Origin: a virus
Length of the DNA stretch: 64,000 nucleotides
Virus record (IMG/VR): IMGVR_UViG_3300021138_002231
Location: 1-64,000 of that record
Strand: one strand, 5' to 3'
Notes under the pieces: generated by a model
What the model was told of the DNA's origin: nothing
The model's input: the letters and a program-made list of their open reading frames with translations, nothing else
Databases searched by the model: none
Shown here: positions 43,401 through 54,800 of the stretch, one piece after another
Layout of the letters: each line of letters starts with the position of its first letter
Numbering within the stretch: position 1 is the first letter of the stretch
Translations under genes and position numbers: made by a program

Positions 43401-46400
43401 TACATTTTCTTTAATTACCAATGCATAAGTAGATGTATCATCAGGCAAATTAGCAGCTACATTTAAAGAATAAAAACCTTCGTATTGCACATCAGATGCC
43501 AGTAATTGATCTTGACTTGTGGTTGTCCATCCAGCAGGCAAATAACCTTCAGTAATTAAAGTATCGATATCTAATTGAGTCATTCCAATGGTAGTATTTG
43601 TAGGATAGCCATTGGAGTCCGTCGAATAAATTGCGGCAGTAAGATAATTATTTTGTGAATTTGCTTGACTGGTAGAATTCAAGTAATGATCTTTTAAAGA
43701 AACATAAATTGAAATTTTGTAAATTTTCTTTAACCCTGTAGATGTTTTAAATGTTTCTGCTAAATATCCATCATCGAAGGGTATAACACTTGTTATTTTA
43801 GATGCATAATTAATAGGCACATATCCTTCTAGCGTAGGCTCATCACTTCTATACCATGTATCGCCATAATCAATAGAATAATACAATCCTAATTCTGTAC
43901 CTGCTAAAATTAAATCTTTAGTTACAATTTGATTATATGTTGGGCTAGAAACGTATGTATCTAAAAAGGTTACAGAAAAATGCTGTAAATCATATACGGC
44001 AGTATCGCCACCTGCAATTTTTTCACATATTTCGAAAGAAGTTGATTCGTCGAAAGAACGATATATAACTTTATTAGTTCCTATAAATGTTAAAGATTTA
44101 CCAGGTGTGCCTGAAACAGTAAATTGAACATAACAATTACATGACAAACCTTGCAATTGATGGGATTCTACATAGAAATTTAATAAATCAGATTGTGTAG
44201 GGTCAGGGTCACACCATCTCCAATTTCTAACAGTGTAGATGCCATTAGATGTCAGAATTTTGAATGGTATAGGTGTTTTGGTTGCAGGCGGTGTAGCTAA
44301 TGGTCTAAATATTTTATAATATTTGACACCATTTGATATGGTATTGCCAAACATCTCTCTGCCAGTTAATAAAGAAGAATATGTGCCTCCTCTTGACCCA
44401 AATGTAGTGCCATACAATCCTTTTTCAGTGCATAAATATAATGCATCTGTTGGTATTTGTTGTGTATTTCCTTGCGAATCAGTTGATAATCGAATAAACG
44501 TGTCATGGTATACTCCATAAACCCTATATCCGTCTACTGTATCAAAATGATCTGAAATAAATGTGGAACTTCCAGTTTTGGTATAAATAAAAGCTAAACC
44601 ATCATCTTTGCCAAAAGCCTCAAATGTACCGCTAATTGTAGAATTACCATTAGCATCACTTGTATTCCAATTCCCGCTTAAATAATCAAAAATAACTTGT
44701 GAATATGTTGGGTCGGAAGACCATTCGTTGCCCGTTTGTAACCATGCGCCATTGTCTGTACCCACCATTAATGGATTGCCCAACCCATTAGTATAATGTT
44801 TAAAGAAATAAGTTCTTGCTGCACCACCTAAAATAGATTGTTTATTCCAAGTATTATTTTGATAAATCCAAACACCCTGATCAGTACCCACAATCATCCC
44901 GTCGCCAGATTGAGAGGGATTATAAATATTGTAAATAGTTTGAGGGCTTACAGGAGTATCTGCTGCGCTTGGAATCCATCCAACATAAAAACTTGAATTT
45001 GTGGCCTTAGGGTCTAACGGAGATGGAGCTTGATCAAGATTTAAAAGAACCGTATTAACCAACCCAAGACTTGATTTGGTTCCAGAAACAGATATAGGGT
45101 TGTAAAAATTACTATACAAATTAGAATATTGATTTGTCATCGACATTGCGAATCGCAATAGATTTTGATTTGCAATAGAATTAAAATGATATGTTTCATT
45201 TGTTTGCACTTGAGTAATTTTATCTTCAATACCTAAAATAGTTTTTGGGGTGACAATAAAAACCTGACTTCCAATTGGTAAAGTTGAAACAACTGGACTT
45301 GGACCAACAATTGTGATTGCATATGTTAATGGATCAATATAAATCGGAACACGAACACTTGTAGCTGAACTCACAATTTGAATATATTGTGTTTCTGAAG
45401 GTAATGCCCTGGGATTTACTACACTAATAGTTGTTGATGTCGCTGTTAAAGCCGTTGATAATTTGGTTGCTGCTATAGTTTCTGCCACTAAACTATTTGG
45501 CAATTCTTCATGAGGCGTTAATCCAACATTGTTAATATATGCACCAAGTCTAATAACTGTAATAGATACATTTTGAGCATCAGAAGGAGAAAGACTTTGA
45601 TTAAAAATTATCAATCCCAAATCTGGGTTTAATGTATAGTTAATTGTAGATATTATATTATTTACATAAACTATAACTTGTGCATCTGCACTATTCCAAG
45701 GCAAGGTATAAAAATGTGTGTAATCTTTCTCGTAAACATATGTAGAACCATATCGTGGTGAAGAATTAAAAATAAAAGCTTGTGTATTATAGTCAATAGA
45801 CGAAAAATTATAATCAGACCAAGAAACCATAGATAGATCATGATTGTTATATATTGTTGGTTTTTGATTATTTGAGCTAAATTGATATGAAGTTCTAGTC
45901 CACGCAATAATTGTAATTGAGTTATTATCTGTTGTATTACTGAGACTTAAATTTGCTATCCATAGCCCTCTTGGAGTTCCAGCAATTAATTGTCCTTTTG
46001 ATGATTGAGAATTATTACGAAAAATTAAAGAATTAATTTTGCCTTGATTCGTATTATTCCATGACAATTGAGACACATATGGTTGAGCACCAACACTAAA
46101 TTGTTCTGAAATATAATAAATATTTTGTGTCGTACCAGCAAAATATTCAGTTCCGTGATCAGCCATAGAAGTGAATATTTCATCATTTTGTGAACTTTGC
46201 AGTTTGAAAATTTTAATTTTCCAAATGATATCGCTTCTTTGTTCAACATACCAAACACTTCCAGCATTTACTGTGCCATTTAACACGGTAACTTGTGGTT
46301 GAGTATTATTATTTAATACATCTGATGTCTTAGTCCATGTCCCATCATTATTAACTAAATATATACCATTTTGTGTTGTATCAATGTATTGATTTTTAAC

Positions 46401-48812
46401 AAGCACATGATTACCAGCAGAAAGATTGACTCCATCAATTATAGTTGGCAATGTACTTGTAAAATCAATTGATGAAACAGTTGCTACTGTGATTGTTGTC
46501 GTTAAAGTATTAAATGATCCAGTAAAGGGATTAGTCCAAGTGGTATTCCCTTCCCCATCATTATAGTAATAAGATGAATTACTTATAGCAACATAAGAGT
46601 CTGTCCACCATAAAAGGCTATTATTTTCTTTATTCCATCGAAATCCTTTGGGTATATCAGTAGTAATACGTTTCATATAGCTAGAATCCCCATAAAAGAA
46701 TCCAGCATCACAACCAATATATAATGTTTTGTTAAATGATTTTGTGACTTCACCAGTGTCGGAATTGGTTGATTGATTTACTGTTACTATTTCTTGTATA
46801 GCATAAATTGTTCCAATAATTTCTGGTGAAAGTTCATTGTCACTTTCATTGTACCAGTTACTAAAAGCCGCGCCCCAACTCCAATCATTTTGAGTTTGTC
46901 CACTTTGTTGATTAATAGAAAATAATCCTTGATTTGTACCTAGATAAAGATTAGAAGACCAGTTAGACTTTGCAGTTGATGTCTCTTGAACATCATCTCG
47001 TTGACTTGAAGCATAAAATGATGTCGCATAAAATGGATTAGAATTGTTTAAAATCGGCATTTTAAGCATATGCCAAGATAATCCCGCGTCCACGGTATAC
47101 CATACTTTACCCACAACATTTGAATTGCTTATATTAGATAATGCCCATGTTGTATGAAAATGATTTTCATAAGTATCTGCTGGTAATATTTCATCAATAA
47201 AATATATAGGCTGACCATTATCAATATTCCAAGATAAAGAGTAATTTGTATTAATATAATCTGATGTTTGTATTAATCCGCGCTTGGTTCCCAGTAAAAC
47301 AGAAGGATTTATATTTTGACTTGAATAAACATTAAAAACTTCTGTTCCATATTGCAATGCTTGATTTGGAATTTCAGGATAAAATGTTACATGATCTCCT
47401 TCTGGCAATAATCTCAAAGAAGGCTTTAAATATGCAGGCGCTTTATATCTAAATTGTCCAACGTGATCCAAACCAATAATTCTTTTTTGATCTAATGTTC
47501 CTCTAGTAAATGTAGATGCATCAATATCTGCAACTCTTTTACCCGATAATTTTCCTGTAATTTGTATCCCAATATGCGTAATAATAATAGATAAATCTGA
47601 ATTTTGATAAGTACTTAAGGCTGGATTAAATTCACTAGGATTATTGAACATCAGCCTGCCATTTGACGAATCTATGGTATATAAATTTGAGTTTAATAAA
47701 TTGCCTTTTAAATAAACCTCTGCTGGTAAATATAAAGCATCACTCCATTTATATGTGACTTGTACTGTGTTTCCGTTAGAGTCTGTAGAGGTTGTGCCAT
47801 CTGTTAAATAAATCCAATTAGGCACATTGGAAGAGGATAGACTAGAACCATCTTGGATAAAAAGTTTAACTTGAGGAGATAAAGGTAAAATAACCTGAAT
47901 AGTTGAATTTTTTGGCACACTATTTTTTAAATACAAAATACCAGTTGATGGCACCAGACTATAATCTGATTTAAGTAATTCTACATTATTTAATCTAACT
48001 TGAGGAATGCCGTAATTTGATGTTTTCCAAGTAAATAAATTACCAGAACTGTCTTCTATGGTAAAAATATCACTTCCTTCTGGTGCAACAGCATTTAAAA
48101 TAAGTTGACTTGATAAATTAATTTTACTTGGATGATTTGCCCCGCCAAGATGAACATGGTGATAAAATGTTTGTTTTAAGGCTGCTTGTAAAGCACCTGC
48201 TAGATTTTTTAAATCATTATAATAATTAGAATCTTGTGTGATAGATAAAATGGCAGGCAAATGTGTGACTGAATCTGTTGTTACTTCAACTGTCGCAAGA
48301 TATGTAGCATTAGTTAAAGAAAGATAATCTGGTACATCTAAAGTAGATACACTTATACTTGCTACACCTTCTGTTTGTAAACAAAATGCATCTTGCGCCC
48401 AAACATAATAAACATTATCGGATGTAAGTCTAAAATAATAGTTGTAGTTTGTTTGAGCTGCATATACTCCAACAATTCCTTTGCCAATAGACACTTGAAT
48501 AACTTGTTTCCATTGATTTTCATCAGAATTATTAGTAATATTCAATGATAAATATTGTTGATTCATAAAAGAATCAATTGGTGCATTTATTAATACATTT
48601 CTTGCATCAATAATGGCATTATCTGTGGTAGAGTTTCCTGTTAAAGCCATAGAAGTGACTTGCCAACCACTTAAGACACCAGGACCAACAAATTTATATA
48701 AACCAGATAATTCATTTTCAATAGTATCCATATTTTCTTGGTCAAAACCAGGATACCATATATTACCCGTTTCTAGTTCATAAAAATTATAAAATTTACT
48801 TATCTGTGCCAT
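40455..48812 (-). CDS. Giant beta-propeller and vWA-containing surface protein
   Basis: The 2785-residue product has no signal peptide. Its N-terminal third and centre contain many propeller-like repeats such as LGTNQGLFSI, AGTPRGLWIAN, VGTDQGVWIYQ and GTELGLYYS with YGDTW Asp-box motifs. A tail-fibre domain (VKNQYIDTTQNGIYLV, about residues 800-820) is shared with the 1744-residue neighbour. A von Willebrand factor A-like region (about 1890-2180) has the MIDAS motif DDSNS near 1904 and FADGDDN near 2090. FN3-like modules end the protein. Probably a virion adhesin or baseplate appendage. Confidence 0.7.
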   Translation of the reverse strand: MAQISKFYNFYELETGNIWYPGFDQENMDTIENELSGLYKFVGPGVLSGWQVTSMALTGNSTTDNAIIDARNVLINAPIDSFMNQQYLSLNITNNSDENQWKQVIQVSIGKGIVGVYAAQTNYNYYFRLTSDNVYYVWAQDAFCLQTEGVASISVSTLDVPDYLSLTNATYLATVEVTTDSVTHLPAILSITQDSNYYNDLKNLAGALQAALKQTFYHHVHLGGANHPSKINLSSQLILNAVAPEGSDIFTIEDSSGNLFTWKTSNYGIPQVRLNNVELLKSDYSLVPSTGILYLKNSVPKNSTIQVILPLSPQVKLFIQDGSSLSSSNVPNWIYLTDGTTSTDSNGNTVQVTYKWSDALYLPAEVYLKGNLLNSNLYTIDSSNGRLMFNNPSEFNPALSTYQNSDLSIIITHIGIQITGKLSGKRVADIDASTFTRGTLDQKRIIGLDHVGQFRYKAPAYLKPSLRLLPEGDHVTFYPEIPNQALQYGTEVFNVYSSQNINPSVLLGTKRGLIQTSDYINTNYSLSWNIDNGQPIYFIDEILPADTYENHFHTTWALSNISNSNVVGKVWYTVDAGLSWHMLKMPILNNSNPFYATSFYASSQRDDVQETSTAKSNWSSNLYLGTNQGLFSINQQSGQTQNDWSWGAAFSNWYNESDNELSPEIIGTIYAIQEIVTVNQSTNSDTGEVTKSFNKTLYIGCDAGFFYGDSSYMKRITTDIPKGFRWNKENNSLLWWTDSYVAISNSSYYYNDGEGNTTWTNPFTGSFNTLTTTITVATVSSIDFTSTLPTIIDGVNLSAGNHVLVKNQYIDTTQNGIYLVNNDGTWTKTSDVLNNNTQPQVTVLNGTVNAGSVWYVEQRSDIIWKIKIFKLQSSQNDEIFTSMADHGTEYFAGTTQNIYYISEQFSVGAQPYVSQLSWNNTNQGKINSLIFRNNSQSSKGQLIAGTPRGLWIANLSLSNTTDNNSITIIAWTRTSYQFSSNNQKPTIYNNHDLSMVSWSDYNFSSIDYNTQAFIFNSSPRYGSTYVYEKDYTHFYTLPWNSADAQVIVYVNNIISTINYTLNPDLGLIIFNQSLSPSDAQNVSITVIRLGAYINNVGLTPHEELPNSLVAETIAATKLSTALTATSTTISVVNPRALPSETQYIQIVSSATSVRVPIYIDPLTYAITIVGPSPVVSTLPIGSQVFIVTPKTILGIEDKITQVQTNETYHFNSIANQNLLRFAMSMTNQYSNLYSNFYNPISVSGTKSSLGLVNTVLLNLDQAPSPLDPKATNSSFYVGWIPSAADTPVSPQTIYNIYNPSQSGDGMIVGTDQGVWIYQNNTWNKQSILGGAARTYFFKHYTNGLGNPLMVGTDNGAWLQTGNEWSSDPTYSQVIFDYLSGNWNTSDANGNSTISGTFEAFGKDDGLAFIYTKTGSSTFISDHFDTVDGYRVYGVYHDTFIRLSTDSQGNTQQIPTDALYLCTEKGLYGTTFGSRGGTYSSLLTGREMFGNTISNGVKYYKIFRPLATPPATKTPIPFKILTSNGIYTVRNWRWCDPDPTQSDLLNFYVESHQLQGLSCNCYVQFTVSGTPGKSLTFIGTNKVIYRSFDESTSFEICEKIAGGDTAVYDLQHFSVTFLDTYVSSPTYNQIVTKDLILAGTELGLYYSIDYGDTWYRSDEPTLEGYVPINYASKITSVIPFDDGYLAETFKTSTGLKKIYKISIYVSLKDHYLNSTSQANSQNNYLTAAIYSTDSNGYPTNTTIGMTQLDIDTLITEGYLPAGWTTTSQDQLLASDVQYEGFYSLNVAANLPDDTSTYALVIKENVASGAEPCFNWQVSALSHPYSDGLALTGGITPNWATLTPGDKNFFFKVFMVQPVTTTTVYEPVGYKDNTLPVGFLTGESYGSVVVTDDGSLTTDSKFAIALTIDDSNSIKWSDSIDGITSNLYHVENIQNLIDMLFNRTKTQVNGSDFYPTFADWWQYGTSSLERTDGFSNVLSSFDTYALALRENGVYSYLYDTANLSASGISPEAIVNAIINKNYNESQIQFIVNEIVQYHIDRNMLRLNDIQDWYETQFISDWDGTSGGIAASPTVRNYLIQRWANTFTPLFFVFADGDDNGMNAQTASQVGLTAFTSWNGLGANTSIFALDRSSNLTGLRTITDETNGNLFDINSANASTDWSNAINSLLHGGVNDVFTATWNKNYDFEEGIWLENVNATFSAPTGTISNSSCIIKVRWTQDRLNWSGWQTLTSGTPLTVQALVLGIQYVINMTDGWTLISGIYSAVKPIITELYHTQILPSYEYLITYPYDINGLLFEEILTIEAVIPKTAKLNWGICRGDITDFNYYEHIINGRNGVLPNRQVSLLFTKEIDRLNLATIAAPGGTTTDGVLIYQVIDSSGNPVTWSTTDEVSVYIQGYSKPIDNTNGVYALDGAHGYIIFRQAQSFSAVFTVNIITPAKLYENAGENTVTYDNRTYYLINGKWPVDSEIVVLLNNSIVRGNYFANNENGTITFKKELERTDVVTVYIQPSSKFRIGVEIVNYSDVPVDIKNFGLMYTTQNSTNLQQLLSQSDPPYISGFVTLQPSPASIYDQIYINYIYASHTGNEERNTQTTWWLKRTGLSGAINDGNGFVQITAGNGLPEYNNRTVERLDDIGSLFQLHDQLYVIVTPCDGYNLGDPVVSNTITLGAKYKPYVTNVAITSPNQTTVNNVVYVPANTELTASYIYNDGNGGGDQNISGIANNNIIYWYSKDSNLPLNSNDPVDGVYTAILPANMVKSGMVINYIITPYNGTLYGNPISSGYVTVQ

Positions 48813-48835
48813 CTGTGACTCACAATATTAGACTT

Positions 48836-51800
48836 TTAATGATTATACAAATAATCCATGATATTCATGTCTACTGGACCATCATCAAGCATAACTGCCC
48901 AATCATAAACAATCGCTGGATTAGTTCCTACAGAAACAAGAAGTATAGCAAATCTAATATATTGCGATGCCTCGGGTAATTCAAATACTGTATTAGGTGT
49001 TATAATGTTATATTGTGTAAAGTCAAAAGTATTTCCTGCCGTTGGGTCAGTTATATATCCAAAAACAACTTGTCCACCATTGGTAATATAATCGGCAGCT
49101 AATAGTCCTCTTCTAATCTGAGGTGCGCTAATATCACTAGAATAAATAGATGTATCAAATAATGCAGAGAAGAAGTAACTTGCATTAGCAGATGAATATG
49201 TTAAAGTAACATTTTTAATTATTGGTGCAAAATTTTGAGAAGCACTTGACATGACTAATTTATATTGTAACCATTTTCCAGATAGTGTTGCAATATTAAA
49301 TGTATTGGTAATATATCCAGTTCCGCCGCTAATTGTGTCAGTTATATTATTTATATCAAATGGACTACCCCAATCTGCGCTAAGACATTGTGCTCTTGTA
49401 TTACCAGTTCTAACATAAATTTTAATACCAGTTCCTTGCATTAATCCATTTCCTACTGTAGCACCGACTGGGTATTGTGCTAATGTAGAAATATTACTCC
49501 ATGTAGTAAGTGTTGGCGCATAGAATGGTTGAGATTCATAAATTGCTTGTTGTTCTATTAATCTATCGGGTGCATATAATGCGCTTGAAACAGATGAAGA
49601 GAATATAGCGGCTGTTGATTTATCAGCATGTACTTGATAAATTGTTCCATTAGATATTTTAACACCGTTAATAGTTGGTGAATCTTGAACAATATCGTCG
49701 CTATATCCTGGCAATGGTGTAACATTGCCAGCGGCATCTTTAAACAACGCATAAGCGTATCGTTCAGTTTGTCCTATTTGTGATGGATCAAGAATATATA
49801 AATTCCCATCAGCTATTCCAGCAAATAATCTTGCTCCAATATATGCCAAATCACGAACATTATTTGGCAATCCTAAAGATGTAGACGGTACCAATTCTTT
49901 AGAAATAGTATTGGAAGACCAGTATAGTTTAATGCCAGGATGTGATTCTGAACCCAAATAATATTCAATTCTAATAGAAGTCCATTGTCCTGATACCATT
50001 GTAGCTATGCCAGTATATTCAGTTATTGATGAGTTATTTTTCCATGCGTCAATGATTAATTCCCCTCCTATATATAATCTTGCACCATCGCTAATATCAA
50101 GATAGAATGTATAATTTTCACTAGTTGACGTTTGAATATATCCTTCCCAAACCGTATTGATATATGAACTGTTAACTCCACTTGGGAAAGTATTATCCCA
50201 ATTAATAGGTCCGTCTTCTACAATAATTTGATTTGCGCCAATGCCAACATATTGATAATTAGAAGCATCGGAATTTGTCCATGTGGACATTAATCCTCCA
50301 GAAACAATAGAAGGTGAATCAATTGGATAATATGTATTGGAATTTGCTACATATCCAATCAATCCTGTATCTGTAGCAGACCAGAAATAATTACCTGACG
50401 GATCATCTTCCATAGCATAAAATACATTCGCATCACTAACATAACTTTTAGACCAAGATTGAGGTTTGCCATTTGAGAACGATAATTGCATAATGTAGCC
50501 ATTACTTAATCCAGCATATAATTTACCGTTAGCGGTCGCATGTAGCAATGTATATACAGCATCTGTATTAGAAGTTAAAGTTAATGTCCATTGTATGTTA
50601 TCGAATTGATAAATAGCACCAGCATTTAATCCCGTTACTCCACCAAGCGCGACATATAAATAATTTCCAACCGAAGCAAGTGCGTAAATGTATGGTTGAT
50701 TAAATGTTCTATTCAATGATAAAATATTATTAGTGTAATAATAAAGACTAGATTTACCCGACGAATTTGGTCCAGTTCCTATAAATAATGCACTATTATA
50801 AGAAGTCAAAGATATAATAGATAATGCGTTTGGTATAGTGAATAATGTAGTGTAATTTGCACCAGAATTAGAAGATAACACGACACCATTACTTAAGCCA
50901 ACATAAAGATTATTTTGATGTATTGTTAAAGCATTAATAACTATATTTGCGCTTGGAACAGTATAAGTATTTGTTATATTTCCATTTGTTTTGTATAAAT
51001 AAAGTTTATTACTTGTGGCGATGACAATTCCTGCTCCAAATTGAATCATTTTCTTAATCTGTCCCGAAACAGAAGCACCTTGTAACTTCCAAGTTTGATT
51101 GGAATTAATTAAATTCCAATCAAACTCAGAGAGTCCATCCTCAATCTGGACCCATCCACTAGAATCAGCACCAGGAAAATCAGTAGCATCTCTAAAGTCA
51201 CTATATCGTGAAAATTTAGCCGCTACAACTCCAGATAATTTATCAGTCGCTGCAATGGAAAGTTTTGCACTTGTATTAGAAGCATAATAGTCACCCTTGT
51301 ATCGCATTCTAACAGCATAGAGCGACAATGCGGCACTAAATGTATATGTATAGTAATCAGTTGTTGCAGAATTTGCTATAATTGTGAATAATGAACTCCA
51401 ATCATCTGAAGCATTAATTTTAGCTTCAATAATATAATTTTTCGGTTTATTAGCTGTAACTCCCACTTCAATAAAAGAAATTTTATCTGCTGGATTATTA
51501 AAATAATAAGTTAATGATCTATAGTCATTAATTCCAAGTAATTCATATTCTCCTGGATTAGTAGCATCTCCAAAATATTGAGCTTTTCTAATTGCAACAC
51601 CGAATGGGTCTTCAAGTTCAATAGTTCCTTCTGCTATTGTTTTAGTAGAAGTCGTGATTAAATAAACAGGAATATCTCCTGTATTATATACCCAGTTAAT
51701 AATATCTTCACTTTGTGCAGTGACACCTGTTTCTAAAGCATGTCCCCCTAAAATAATTACTGGATTATTATTACCAATTGGCATATTACTTAATGCCATA

Positions 51801-54800
51801 ACTACCCAATAATTGGTGTTCGATTTTAATGTGTCTGTAAATGTAAATGCATATTCAGTGGAACTCGGGGTCAAAGTACTAAATAATAATTGATTAGATG
51901 AAGTGCTGATTCTACTTCCAACGGTATTGAAATCATCAGAATATAAATACATTTCTATATATTCACTACCGTTAGACGCCAAAGAAGATATTGATAATTT
52001 AACTGAAATAGAAGCTAATGTTTCAACACCTGGAGAGGCAAATTGAAAAGCATAATATTGTGTGTTAAACAATAATTGTTCTGTAACTGATGGTATTGTT
52101 GGTGTAGTGTCGGTATAAACAGCAAAATGATGTACTTGCATACCACCGCTTCCAGGATTCTCATTGATTATAATATCTCCCAATGGAGGTGTGGTGTCCA
52201 GAGATACTTGAGCAACAGGATAACCTATTCTATTTTCATATAAATCCCCCAATGCAGGATTAATGTTTAATCCTGCCCACACAACAGGGTCAAAAAATAT
52301 GTCATTGTAATATGAAACAAGATTTAAAACTGGTTGTGTAAATGAAGCAACCGAATTAGCAGGAATAAAAGAATCAGTTAGATTTCCTGGATTATATGTG
52401 ACAACAATTTCATCGCCATGTACTACCGAAGAATTTAAAGTTAATAATATTTGTGTAGGCGCATTAATTGTTTGAGATGTTATAGTAGCCGATGAGCCAT
52501 TAACTGTAACACCAAAGCCATTTAAAGACGAAGAACTAGTCAAAGGAGGAGCGTAAACTTCTGCAAAATTAATAAAAATCTGACTACCATCTATCGAAGT
52601 GTATGCATCAAAAAAAATTGGAGCCGTATTAACTGGACCATTGTTCTCTACAAAAACTGTTGTAGGCTGTAAATAATAATAAGGTGGAGCTGGAGAACTT
52701 CCTTTATATATATAACTTGTTGTAGATGCCGATGTATAGATTAATTCTACAATTTGATTTCTAGTAATTGGCTGTAATACATTTAAAGATAAAGTATAGG
52801 TATCATTTAATGTACTATAACTAATCGAGTTAATGACAACATTATTTCCATCAACAACAACACTGAATCCTAAAGGCGAACTAGGTAATACATATTCAGA
52901 CATTGTAACAATAATGGTTTCGCCATCTGATTGAAGTGATGCAGTTTTAATGTATGGAGGATTAGAGGACGATGTATTATTTGTAATTGAAACATTGAAA
53001 TCATAATTTGGCAAGTAATTAACAGGAACATTATTGTTATAAATATTGTCGCCGTGAGAATTACCAATGTAAGAATCATAACCTAATGTATATACTTTGT
53101 TATAACTTGTAGGATTGACACAAGTTAATTTAATTGTCATAGCCTGTGTATATAAGCCTATAGAATGAAATGAATCTACCTTAGCAGAACTAATATCAAA
53201 TGGCAAGCCATTTTCCAAAACAAAGAAACCCTCAACATTGGCACCAATTGTATGTGGATAAAGATTATAGTAATTATTATAAACACTGACATAAATATAT
53301 AGTCCATCGTCAGTAGTAGATGCGCTATTAATAAAAGGTATTGGGTTCAAGCTATTATTTAGTGTTTGAATTTTGCAGCTTGGATATGTAAATGGAGGGA
53401 AATCTACATTTAATTCTCTTCCAGTATAAATATTTGATCCATGCTGATCACCTTTGAAATAATTTGTACCAGAAGATGGGCGGTCATATTGAATATATAA
53501 TAATTTTGTATTATCAACCTGGTAGGATGTTAATGATATAGTATAAACATTAGAAGCTTTACTAAGTGTATATTGTGTACTATCAAGAGATGTAACGCCA
53601 GAATCAGTAATTACATTAACATATAAACCATCTGGGTCAAGTCCACTGACAGTGTTAATATCAGGCATATATGTTAATGTGATTGTTTTGCCATCAATTG
53701 CGCAAGATGACGTTGCGATATTATTAAAGACCTGTATATCGGTAAATGTTCCGCCATGTAATGCGGTACTGTTAGAATTAGTGATTGGAGTAAATCCAGT
53801 TGGATCATAAGAAACATAATAATCTGATTGAGAAAGAACTCCAGATGTTACAGACAATTCAATAGAACTAAAATTGCCATTAGATGTTTTATATGTAGCA
53901 GTAGTAGCAATAACATTACTTTGATTGTCTTTTAATGTAAAACCATTAATGGGGCCAGAAGATGGAATAATACCAGGATATTCTGTAAAAAATTGGATAT
54001 CTACACTAGATTCTGATACATAATTATTATTATCAAATCCAGTATGTGCAAAAGCCACATAAAATCTATCTAATTCGCTATTATTCTCTGCAACATAACC
54101 TGTGAATCCTTGTAATTGTCTAGAAGAGTCTATATCTTCAATGGGATATGTTCCAATTGCATAATCTAATGTAACAATATCAGAAGGATATATTGTTGGA
54201 GTTCCTAAATCAATCACATAAACGTCTGGGCTTGGATGACTTACACTAGTGGTTAAAATTGTAACACTTGTGGTTGATCTTCCAAATGTGCCAGACATTA
54301 CGTATGAATTAATATTTACTGTAAATCCATCTGGATTATTTGGTGTTACGTTATTAAAATCTGACAACGTAACATGAATATATCTTCCATCATTTTGAAC
54401 AACAACATTAGATAATGTTGGATAAGTATTATTGACAACTGATTGGTTTGTAAAGGCGAATAGTTTATTAGCTGGAGTTTGTGAATTAGTAATAGAATTC
54501 GAGTTAGTTCCCTGAGGATTAGTTGGATTACTAACATAATAAGAATCTAAATAACTTACAGTTACAGTTCCACCAGCAACTAAATTACTTACAAGATTTA
54601 ATTGAATAGTTTTTCCAGAAGAATCGCCTGAATATTGAATAACACTAGAAACATTAAAAACATTTGTTCCTTGTTTGACTTGCCAAGCAGTATTTAAATC
54701 AGTTCCAGTAACGGTTGTTCCAACTGGAGAATTTAAAATAACTAAAACTTGGCTACCATCATTTGAAGTATATGCATTATCAAAAATTAAATGGCTTTGT